64,000 nucleotides of DNA from the NCBI GenBank assembly GCA_001939145.1, contig LSRX01000132.1, positions 683,128 to 747,127 of the forward strand. Direction: 5' to 3'. The notes beneath the pieces are model-generated. The model was given only the letters and a program-made list of their open reading frames with translations, had not been told where the DNA came from and did not search any database. The translations under genes were made by a program, and so were the position numbers. The DNA is from Symbiodinium microadriaticum. Its lineage: Eukaryota; Sar; Dinophyceae; Suessiales; Symbiodiniaceae. Of this stretch, positions 43,401 through 55,400 are shown piece by piece. Each line of letters starts with the position of its first letter. Position 1 is the stretch's first letter.

Positions 43401-46400
43401 TCTTCGCCTCAATCGCCTGAATCGTCTTCATAAGATGCTCGTCAATCAGAAAACTGTAGGAGGTATTCAAACTAGGCCGATTGCAACCCTCATACTTGCG
43501 CAAAGCACTACAATGACCGCACAGTGCATGTTACAACCACCAGCCATCACGGTGTGTCCAAACCCTAAACTAAACCCGAAACCAAGCCGCAAATCATGCA
43601 ATCCTACCGGTCTTGTGCCGGACGTTTTTGCATGATCGTATTTGGCCGTTGTTTTTGTAGCGGGAGGANGGAGGAGGCAAAAAGACCTGGAATGTCTTAT
43701 GTCGCCCCGTATGTAGTGCCTCTCCCATCTTGATGGCATCACCGGTGCAGTGCCTTGCCATCACCGGGCTCAGGCGAAGGAGCTCTCAGACGAACTTTGG
43801 GGTTTGTATATGGCTAGAATGCATTTTGCATGGCATCTATGTGGTTTACATTCTTTCTACCTGTCCATCTATCTATCTGTATATCCATCTACTCAATCTA
43901 ATCTAACTAATCTATCTAACCTATCTATTCATCTGTCCATCTAGTCTATCTATCAATCCATCTGTCTGCCTGTCTATCTGTGCAAAATGCATGCTTGAAG
44001 GCCTCAGGACTTCAGGTTTAGGCTTCGGGGTTTAAGGTGCCAGTCCTGACTCTGGCCGAAGGTTTAGAAGTGGATCAGAGGGTTTAGGGTTCAGGGTTTA
44101 TAGAAAGTGTTGAGGGTTTGGGTGCCAATCAGTTTTGACCGAAAGTTTTCCTTTTGGAACCTGAGTTTGAATCAAGGGGCTGAGCTGTGGCTGTGGTCTG
44201 GGGATCTGTGTATGGCCAACGGCAACAAGCAATTTCTATTTATTTCTTTCTTGAGTTTAGGGACCTGAGTTCAGGGTTTGAGGTGTAGAGTTCCTGGCTT
44301 AAAGGTTTGGGGTGCTGGGACCGAGAATCTGGAATTGGACGTGACCTCAATGAGGTGCTGTCGGATTTTGGGTTATAGGATGCGAAGTTTGGCGGCGGTT
44401 TTGGCGGGGGATGTGCAATCCAGCTCCACGCTCCAAGTAACCCCGGACCAGAAGCCAAAATCAGGTGGGCAAACACAACTCAAGTGCCGCTAAGAGCCCA
44501 GTCACGATGTAATTTGCCAACATGCAACAGGTTCGAAGAACTTCTTGCTCAGGCTTCAGCAATATTTCTATGCCGTCACGCCACGCAACCCCCAAGCTAC
44601 TGTGCAAAACGAGCGGCTCGCCGTTGGTGGTGGGCAGATGGAGCAAGTCCGGCCGGTAGGTGGCCAACAAAGAGTCCTTTTACACGAGCTTTCGTGGATT
44701 TAGGGCTCCGAGTCGAGATTAGGGAATCCTCCTACGCTTGGCTTTCGAGGTGCAGGGTGTTGTGCAGGTCTATACAGGCATTACAGCGTAACCCGTGCTG
44801 ATGCTTGCGTAGTACTGGATCCAAGCCATAAGTACGATTCACCGAGATTCGGAATTTCAGTGGAATATAGCGGCCTGAACATCTAGCAATACTATTCTCG
44901 CATATTCCAGTCGAGGTTCCCTAATATAAATAAACCAAACTATACCCTAAACCCTAAACCCCGAAACCCTGAACCGATTACAAGGTCCCTAGAATCGGTA
45001 CGTAAGAGGGGTTCAAGGTAGTTAAGGGTTTACGCCGTTTACGCACGGCTTAGGGTTCAGGCGTTAAGGGTTTAGGGTTTAGGGGAAAAGGGTTTAGCGT
45101 AATCTGTAAACCCTGATCCCTGAATCCCTACTCCCTAGACTAAGCCCAAAGCCCTAAACCCCAAGTTCCTAAACCCCAAAACCCCAAAACCCCACAGCCT
45201 AAACCCTATAACCCCTGAACTCTAAACCCTATTCCCTCTTCGAATTATGAGTGCGCCTAAATTAAACCCTGGGACTTCCACATAAAACGCATAAGCCCCA
45301 AAACCCTATAGCTATAGATCAGAGGCCCCTTATAGAAACCCCATAAAAACCATACAGATCCCTTTAAAGGAAGCCGTACAGCTTCATTCTTTAACGAACT
45401 CCTGAACCCCCCTAAACCCTAAACCATCCTAAACCTTTAACTGTTAAGTTCCTATTAAGCGGACGCGAAACCCTAAACCATCCTAAACCCTGAACGCCTG
45501 AACACTCTTCATCATATGTATTTAAACTTAGGGTTTAGGGTTTAGGGTTTAAACCTTCATGACCTTCGTGAGAATTGCTCACTTTTGACCAGTTTTGTTC
45601 CAGTGAAATCCTCATTTCCTTCGTGGGAATTGATCAGAAGTGATGAGTTCCCACAACAGTTGTTGATTTCCATTTCCCGCTAGAGAGAACCCAACTGTAA
45701 ATGGAACTCGTCGTTGTGGTGAAGGAACGGACTTTGTATTTTCCAATGTCATGGGATTCTAAGGGTGGGTGCGTATTTTGTTCTTTACTGTAAGACTGCT
45801 CGATCCTAAACCCCTAAACCCCACAACCCTAAACCCCTAAACCCCTAAACCTTAACAGCTAAGTTCCTGTAAAGGAGCCCCAAGCCCCTTTAAAAGGAAC
45901 CCTGAAAGCCCCTTTAAAGGAACCCTGAAAGCCCCTTTAAAGGAACCCTAAGCTAAACCCTAAACAATCCTAAACCCTAAACCCCTAAACACCTAAACAT
46001 CTAAACCCCTAAACCCTAAGCCCTTAAATCCCCTAAACCCCTCAACCCCTAAACCCAAAACCCCAACACCCTAAACCCTAAACCCTAAGTTCCTTTAAAG
46101 GAACCCTAAAAACCCTAAACCCCTAAGCGCTAAGCCCTAAGTTCCTTTAAAGGAACCCTAAAAGCCCTAAAGCCCTAAACCCTAGGTTCCTTTAAAGGAG
46201 CCCTAAGCCCTAAGTTTCCCTAAGTTCCTTTAAAGGAGCCCTAGGACTTTCTCCAAGAGTCGGCTCCGAAGTCGGCGCCGAAACCGCCGGAGGCGAGGAC
46301 CATCGGGCCGAACTCCTGGAGTTGAGGCGGTGTAGGGCTTTAGAGTCTTAGGGTCTAGAGTTTAGGGTTTAAGCCTTTTAGGGTTTAGGGCTTTTTGGGT

Positions 46401-49400
46401 TTAGAGTCTAGAGCCGACCTCCTGGAGTTGAGGCCTTAAGCCTTTTTTGGGTTTAGGGGGTTTAGGGTTCCCTAGGGTTCCTTTAAGGGGATCTTTAGGG
46501 GTTTAGGGTTTCGGTCTTAGGGTCTAAGGTTTAGGGTTTGGGATGTAAAGTTTTAGGGTTTAGAGTTTAGAGTCGCCGAACTCCTGGAGTTGAGGCCGTA
46601 AGCATTTTCAGGGTTTTTAGGGCTTTTAGGGTTTAGGGCTTTTAGGGTTTAAGGTTTAGGGTAAAAGCCTGTTAGGGTGTAGGGTCTGGGGTTTAGGGCT
46701 TGGGCCTTTTAGGGTTCTGGGTTTAGGGTCTAGAGTTTAGGGTTCAGGGCTTAGGATTTAGGGTCTAGAGTTTAGGGTGTAGGGTTTATTTTTGGGTAAC
46801 TCCGCAAGGGTTTAGGGTTATTTTGGGGTTCAGGAGTTAGGGATGTTTAGGGTTTAGGGTCTGGAACTCCTTTTGGGGTTAGGATGTAGGGTTCAGGGTT
46901 TAGGGTTTAGGGTCTAGAGTTTAGGCTTTGAGCCTTTTCGGGTTCTCCCCTAGAGGAAGAAAAGGGATCTCTACGGCTGCTACAGGCTTTGGGGCTTTAG
47001 AGTTTTTAGAGTTTGGGGTTCTGGGATTCCTTTAAGGAACTCCTTATACATTACCTTAAGGAGTCCCCTAAAGGGTACAAGTACCTCTAAAGGTTTAGGC
47101 TTTAAGGCTTAGGGTTTAGGGTTTAGGGTTTAGGGATTAAGGTTTAGGGTTTAAGGTTTAGGGTTTAGAGTGCAAGTAGGGCTTAGCTTTTTGCAGGGGG
47201 CTTGGGCTTTTGAGGGGTTGTAGATTGTAGGACTGTAGCTCCAGCATACCTGGAGAGACCCCAAAGTGGCTCGTTTAGGGTTTCGGGTGCCTAAACCCTA
47301 AACCCTAAACCCTACCCTAAACCCAACCCTAAACCCTAAACCCTAAACCACCGCAGATCTCAGTCTGATTAAAAAACATTGTGCTCAACGTAGATAGGGA
47401 CTCAATGAAGCACAAAGGGTACCTGGGTTTAGGATTTAGGGTTTAGCGTGAAGTAGCAGCATAATGTGTTTTGATCGCTTTCTTCAATATGTATAGGCTG
47501 GGGCTGTGTGCGGATCAGATTTCAAACAGTTCTGTGCTTAGTAGTGTCTACTGCCTTCCATGGTCGTCAAAGGTTGACGACTCAGGGTTTAAAGGGTGTT
47601 AGGCTGTATAGGGTTTAAGCTTCAGGTATGGTACTTTTATAATGCTGATTCTTTTTTCTGTTTTAAGATACCCTACTCGAAAGATCAGGTGAGATAGGGA
47701 GTCAGGCTAAAGGTGTGGTGTCCATAAACATATCTACTTATAATCTCTTCTATGGTACTTATAAGGCTACAGACTTACTCAAAACCCTGTGATCCCCCAA
47801 GTCACCCCTCTAACACCTACAGCAAATCTTGCGCTCCACACAGCGGCTCCTTGACGGTCTTGCCGGCCTTCTTGTACCTCGAAGATGTTCCAAATCGGGT
47901 TTGACGTCCCTATAGAGAGGGTTACTGAAGGGTTATCTGCCAATTTGATAAAGCATGCACAAGTGCAAGGGTTTTTTAGACAGGCTCTGAAAGGGCTCAA
48001 AGATCCAGGGCTTCAGACGGAATTAGAGCTCAAAGGCTCTAAACCCTAAACCCCTAAGGGTCCATGTACCCACATAGTAGTCACTTTGGCCCTATAAAGG
48101 GACTACTTTCAGGCCAAGGTATCTATTAAACCCTAAACCCTAAACCCCTATACCCTAAACCCTAAACCGAATCTATTATTCGGGTATAGCCCTAACCGTT
48201 ACGGCTTAGCGCTCAGAGTTTCAGGGCCCAGGGCTCAAGGCGAAAAGGATGGGATCCACACCCTTCAGGGTTTAGGGTTTCGTGGTTAGGGTTTCGGGTT
48301 TAGGATTCAGGGTTTGAGGTTTTTTTTAAGTGGTATGAGACTTTCTCCCGCAGAGGTCCAGCCGCAGCCATTAAGGCCAGCACTCGTCTAAACAAAAGGA
48401 AGAAAACCAAAGCCACTCAGATGTCACCCTTTCTGCGACAGTGAAGAGCAGCTCATGAAGGGGCTTACTGGGTTTAAGGTTTAGGGTTCAGGGTTTAGGG
48501 TTTGTAGTTCCGTTTTTTTGCCGACCGGCATGGAGAAGTTGGTCAGTAGTGACGAAGGGTTCCCACTTGAGAACCGATTCTAAAACCTTCAGCTGAGGGT
48601 TGCGACCCCGAACCCTAAACCCTAAACCCTAAAGCCCTACACCCTAAAACCCTACAACCCTCAACCCTAAAACCCTAAAACCCTCAACCCTAAAACCCTA
48701 AAACCCTAAAACCCTAAAACCCTCAACCCTAAAAACCCTAAAACCCTAAAACCCTAAAACCCCAAAACCCTAAAACCCTCAACCCCAAAACCCTCAACCC
48801 TAAAACCCTAAAACCCTCAAACCTCAAAACCCTCAACCCTGAACCCCTGCTCTTCAAAGCTCTCGTCGTGATCAGCGACGTCAGCTCTTAGGGCTTAAGC
48901 TTGCTGACAACCTGTCGGCTAAGGCCGGTGGCTTAGGGTTTAGGGTTTAGGGTTTAGGGTTTAGGGTTCATGGGTTTAGGGCTTAGGGCCTAGGGCTTGG
49001 GGTCCACGATTCCAAACAGTTCGATTCTGTGTGATTTTGAATGGAGGCCAGAAATGTCGCAGGACAGAGACCTCGGGAACCTTCGTCCAACTTTCTGGGT
49101 ACTTGGACGGCTTACGGTTTGGGGGTACTTGGAGCTGCGAAGTAGGCACGCAGTAACCAAAGAGTCCCGATAAACTCGGCCCCTTATCGAGCCCTAGGAT
49201 AACTTATAATATATCTATGAAGCACGTTGCGGCACCTCTGCCAAAAAACTCCAACTCTTACCGCAGCCGTAAAGAGCCTGATGAAAACCTGAAAGCACCC
49301 AGAAAGACCCTCACAGAACCCAAACCGAACCCTCACTATCTGAACCAAGAAAGTCGCGACCAGGAGACTCGCAGCCAACCACGGTGCCGGCATTGACAAT

Positions 49401-52400
49401 GAGCTTGTGCACCTCCGCCTTGGAGTCAGTGGGTTTAGGGTTTAGAGGGTGCAGGGTGTAGAGTTTAGGGATAGTTTAGGGTTTAGGGTTTAGAGTTTCG
49501 GCAGTGTTGTTGTGTTGTTGCGTCTCTTTTGCAAAGAGTTCGGGCTATTTTGGGACCTGGCATAGACATGGTATGGGCGTTACATGCATTTTATAAGGCT
49601 TGTAAGCATTTCCGATATGCGTATTCGTAGCTAGGGCTTTGGGTTCAGAGTTTAGTGCGCAGGTCCTGTGTACGGTGGTGGCTATCAGTGATTATTGGCA
49701 ACACATGGCGTATGTAGGGTGTGAAGAAGAGCATTTCGACTGCGCAGGGGCTACGATTGAGTGATACTGCTGTGTAGACGATGTAGGAACCTGATTAAGA
49801 CTTCTTGGCCCTATAACCCCAAAATAGTAGGATTCATGAAGAGAACCCTGATAAAGACCCCAGGGTGTCTTAATCAGGCTCCTACATTAAAGGTCTCGGC
49901 TTTCAAGGGCAAGAAAGCGCCTATGGGAGGAAGGATCATGCCTAACCCTCGAGTCCTGACGCTTCCTTACGGGCTTAGGGTATTTTAAGGCTGTCACGGG
50001 AACGTAGGCAGCTTTCAAACCTAGACGAGCCCAATGCTGATCCCGACCCGACGGATGCAGGATGTGCAGGAGTTCAATGTTTTTTGGGATTTATGTTCCG
50101 GAATTGAAGGAAGTGGGTGATCACCGGAAGGTTTGTGCTCTACATGATGTTGTCAAGGGCAGCTTCGGGATTAAAGCTACCAGCTGTTGTGGAACACTGT
50201 CCGAATTTATCTGCCTTCGTGACGATGCGAGCTCGGTTGGTCTTCTCAGCAACCTTCTCCAACATCTGGATCAAGGCGTAGGTGATGGTCATTCCTGCCA
50301 GCTGCCACGTGCATGTGGAGGGGATTGCAAACTCACAAAAGTCCCTTCCTTGACGAAATGATAAGAAAACAAAATTGGCCCGACGATTACGGATCTAGAT
50401 GGGAGGCGAGCCCAGGGTCTGAAAAATGGCACTTTGGGAGTTGGGTTCGGTATCGATATCGGGGCTCCTTCCTAGGCCCTAATTGCAAAAGTATGCCGTC
50501 TTACTGGATTCTAGAAAGGGACTCTCATTAGATATCCCCCCCGACTTGGATGACTTGATGTACGCACCATAGTTCTCACTTTAAACCCCAAACACTGAAA
50601 CCTGACCTCTAAGCCCTCCCCTAACGAACCCTTTCACGATTTGCTTCTTGGAACCTGAGATGCCCTGCTATAGGAGCGTGCGCGATGTAGGAATACGATT
50701 CCTTCGAGTTCTTTCCTTCAAAGGAAACTACAGGTGGGGAGTTTAGGGCTCATAGGGCTTCTATAAGGCTTCTATAAGGTATATAGACCTTCTATAAGGC
50801 TTCTATAACGGTAACTACCCACCTGACAATGTCCTAGACTCTAGGTATAACAGAACGCACCTCTTAACATTCCGGCCACTTTTCTGAAGCCCTACAATGA
50901 TCCTGACGGTAATTATAACCCTACTGGAACCCTTTAAAGGAACCTTAAACCCTAAACCCCTGAACCCTCATCGCCGGTCCTGGGAAGCGCTCCTTGCCGC
51001 GGTGCGTGCGGGGCTGGGAGTGCCCTCCCAGGCGCGCGACGAGGGAGAGATCGAGGTCGAACTTGTCCACCTAAGGGTTAGGGTTCGGGGTTTAGGGTTT
51101 AGGGTTCAGGGTTTGGGATCCCTTTAAAGGGTTCTATGAAAGGTTACTATATGGGCGTAGTATAAAATAAGGGCCTTGCGCTTCATACTAGGCTATACCT
51201 CAAGAGCCCTAAACCCTAAACCCCAAACCCTAAACCCCAAACCCTCAAGAGCTTTCAGGAAGCTCTGCTAGGCTTCCTCTCAAGGAAAGGCCTCCAAGAA
51301 AGCTTGCTACAAGGGTTCCTTTAAAGGGATCAAGAAGGGTTCCTTTAAAGGGTACTATAAGGGTTCCTTTAAAGGGTGGTACTATAAGGGTTCCTTTAAA
51401 GGGTACTATAAGGGTTCCTTTAAAGGGTACTATAAGGGTTCCTTTAAAGGGTGCTATAAGGGTTCCTGTAAAGGGATCTATAGGGGTTTAGGGTTCAGGG
51501 CTTTTCGGGCTTTAGGGCTTTAGGGATTTAGGGTTTAGTATAGTTTGGTAGAGGGGACCTCAAAGGTTGAGGGTGTAGAGTTTAGGCTTTAGGGCTTAGG
51601 GTTTAGGCTTTAGGGTTGAGGATTTAGGGTATATAGGGTTTAGGCTTTAGGGCTTAGGGTTGAGGGTTTAGGGTTTAGGGTTTAGGGCTTTCAACATGCT
51701 TCGAGCATCGGTGTGATGGGCACATGGTGCTCTAAAGGATTGAAAGGCTTTCGATTTAGAGTTCAAAGATGTTTTGTCGACTTTACAGGGATTCAAACAG
51801 GGCGCAGGGCTTCAGGAATCAGGTCTTGAAGAGTCTTAGAGTAGTTGGGATTGAATGGTCTTTCCTAAGTAGGCGTTCGGGGGTACCTATTGCCTCCATT
51901 GTAGTTCCTTTTTGGGGTTACCTTTTCGGATCCTTAATATAGAACTCGTTAAACCAAAAAAGTAACTACAATGGAGACTGCAGGTAGTTCTGGAGTTTAG
52001 GGAAGCCTCCAGGAGGAACGCCTACTCAGGAATGTGGGGTTTGTGGCCTCCAGGGTTTCGTGACAGGTGCTCTGGGTTGATGATGTGCTAGTGGGCATTG
52101 ACATTGAGTCCGAAACCCAAGCGGTTTAGGGTTTAGGGAACCTTCATATTTGGGGTTTGGGGTTTATTGCAGCTAAGTTCCAAACCCGACAAAACCTTAA
52201 CTTTGCAGCCAGGCACGAGCCAGTCAACATCCGCTGCGCTGTTGGCACAGAGCACCTGCAGATGTTGGAGTTTGTCGGTCAAGGCCGTAAAGCTTCTTAC
52301 AAAACCTGAAAACCGCCCTTAGACACAACCAGATAAACAAACTGTGATAATGCACACGGAAGCCCTGTACGGAGCAATCCCAAACCACCCATTCTGAAAC

Positions 52401-55400
52401 CCGCAATGCATGTAGCCCTTCAAATTCAACAAAACGCATCAATCCTCGTAGCGCCTCTCGACTAGAGCCCTTCACCGCCCTTCAGAAACTCTGATGGACC
52501 CAAAGGGTCCTCATTAGCGGGAAATACTACTGCTGATGATCTAAATCCTGCATTACCTTAAGGACCCTTAAACTATGGGAATTATGGCATACTCCTTATT
52601 ATGGGTAATGCAGGATTTATAGCATCAACCGTATTTATGGTCTGGGCAAGCATCCCCCATACAGGAACTTCGGACATAGGAACTTGGGATCCTTTTGGGA
52701 TAGCCTTGGCCACGGAATCCCAGGTCCTAACCAAGCTGAACCCTAAATTATAACCCTGAACATCCCGGAACCCTAAACCCTAATTAAACCCTAAACCCTC
52801 AACCCCTGAACCTCTGAACCCCTAAACCCTAAACCCTAACCCTTCACCGCCGGCAGAAACTCTGACAACCTTGGCAAGCTCCGGCTTCTTCGCGCCGCCC
52901 TTGAGCGTGTCCGCGATGAAGATCCTTAGGACAGGCGAGCTCCGAAATATGGCTGCGAATGCCCTAAACCCTAAACCCTAAACCCGAAACCCTAACCCTA
53001 AACCCGTGAACTCTAAACACGAACTGAAAAGAACCCTAAACCCCGAAACCCTAAACCGCAGAACCCTACACCCTACCTGGACCCCAAAAGAACCTACCTC
53101 CATAAGGACTTATATATAGGGAAATCATAACGAGGAACCCTAAAAAGGTAGGTTCCTTGGGGGTCCAGGTAAACCCTTAGACCCCAACCCCTAAATCCAT
53201 AAATCCCTAAACCCTAAACCCTAAATACTAAACCCTAAACCCCTAAATCCCTAAACCCTGAAGCCCTAAACCCTAAATCCCTAAACCCTGAAGCCCTAAA
53301 CCCTAAATCCCTAGACCCCTAAATCCCTAAAAGGTTTACGGCCCAGGCCTTGAACCCAGAGCCTCACGCCTGAAGGGCTCTTAGGTGCCGGCATCCAGCT
53401 CTTTGCGTTTGAATGCTAGGGGTTTAGGGATTTGGGGGTTTAGGGGTTCAGGGATTTAGGGGTTTAGTTTGGGTTTAGGGTTTTAGGGGTTTAGGGGTTT
53501 AGGGTTTAGGGATTTAGGGGTTTAAGGGTTTAGGGGTTTAGGGTCTATCTATAGGGCTTTAGAACAAAATCTCACACAGAATGCCACTCCCCGCATTCAG
53601 ACTGGAACTAGAGCTTCTTGGGACAGTGGGCCGGGCGAGTACTGAGTTCGGCGCTACACTCTATAAACCCTAAACCCTAAACCCTCTAAACCCTAAGCCC
53701 CAAACCCATGCACCCGGACAAAACGGGGGCTTCGGAGGCTCTGAGGCTGTTCGAAACGCAAGATTTGAACTCCATAATAAGATCCTCATGAACATCCACA
53801 GAGCCTTCTATGGGTTTGGGGTGGGGTTTAGGATGTAGGTTTGAGGAATAAGGAATTATAGGGCTCAGGGCTTTATATCCACTCTGAACCATCGCGGAAC
53901 CCTGGTAGAACCCAATAGGTACCAAACGGTAAACAAGCCCCAAACCCTGATAGCGCCCATACATTCAAAGGAACCTTTAAGAAAGCTCCCCCCTAAACCC
54001 TAAACCCTAAACCCTAAACCACCCTAAACCCTAAACCCTAAACCCAAGGAAGCCTCCTAGGATCCCTTGAAGGAACCCAAGGCGACCCAGCCACTCCGCC
54101 GTGTCCGGGATGGACTTTCCTTTCTGCGTCTTGGTCCCAGCACCTGGGTGGGGCGCTTCATGCCTCCGAGGGGTCCTTTAAGCGTTCCTAACACTAGCCC
54201 CCCCTAACCCCTAAACACCTAAACCCAAGCCAGACCCCTAAAATCTAGAATCTAAGTCCTAAATCCCCAACCTCCAGACCCTAAGCTCTGAACCCCAGGG
54301 CCTCCTTCAAGGAATCCGGTACATCCGGTACGGTATCTATGTATGCGTCTAGATCTTACGGGTAGGGGGGGGGTGGGTGGAGGTGGAGGGCTTTCAGGTA
54401 GGGACCTTAGTAAGAAGAACAGGCATGTGTAAGACTTCTTTAAGATNGGAACCTTTAAGAAAGCTCCCCCCTAAACCCTAAACCCTAAACCCTAAACCAC
54501 CCTAAACCCTAAACCCTAAACCCAAGGAAGCCTCCTAGGATCCCTTGAAGGAACCCAAGGCGACCCAGCCACTCCGCCGTGTCCGGGATGGACTTTCCTT
54601 TCTGCGTCTTGGTCCCAGCACCTGGGTGGGGCGCTTCATGCCTCCGAGGGGTCCTTTAAGCGTTCCTAACACTAGCCCCCCCTAACCCCTAAACACCTAA
54701 ACCCAAGCCAGACCCCTAAAATCTAGAATCTAAGTCCTAAATCCCCAACCTCCAGACCCTAAGCTCTGAACCCCAGGGCCTCCTTCAAGGAATCCGGTAC
54801 ATCCGGTACGGTATCTATGTATGCGTCTAGATCTTACGGGTAGGGGGGGGGTGGGTGGAGGTGGAGGGCTTTCAGGTAGGGACCTTAGTAAGAAGAACAG
54901 GCATGTGTAAGACTTCTTTAAGATCTCTTGGAGAAATCCTATCACGGGTTAAACAAAGAGGAGTCTGTGACGAGCCAAAACCCTAAAAGCCCTAAACCCT
55001 AAACCCTAAACCCCAAACCCTAAACCCCAAACCCTAAACCCTAAACCCTAAACCCTAAAAGCCCTAAACCCTAAACCCCAAACCCTAAACGGTAGGAACC
55101 CCAGGGGCTTACTAGGATTATGCTAATTACTAACTAGTCCGACACCCATATGCGGGCTCCTCATTGTAACTACGTTAAGCATGAAAATGCGCCTTGAAAG
55201 GGTTTAGGGTTCATAGACCATATAGGGATTCATAGTATAAGGGTATAGGGCCCCTACTTTTAAGGGTCATTTGGTCCTTATGGTATGAAAAGGCTCTGAA
55301 GCAACAGTTACGAAGTCTCTGGGCAAACCCGGTCAAGCCCAGGTAGTCTTGGCCACGGTGCCATTGATGCCGCTGGTGGCCTTTTCGGGCATGCAGGTTT

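Noticed and set aside
46262-47850. A missing FRD1-like exon was suspected around 48-49 kb
   Set aside because: Exons 12 and 13 join directly in phase (VVGC-EYKK), so no exon is needed there.
12426-55284. Hammerhead ribozyme remnant in family E elements (GGACGAAA on the complementary strand)
   Set aside because: Only the GAAA half of the core is present; no CUGANGA partner at suitable distance.
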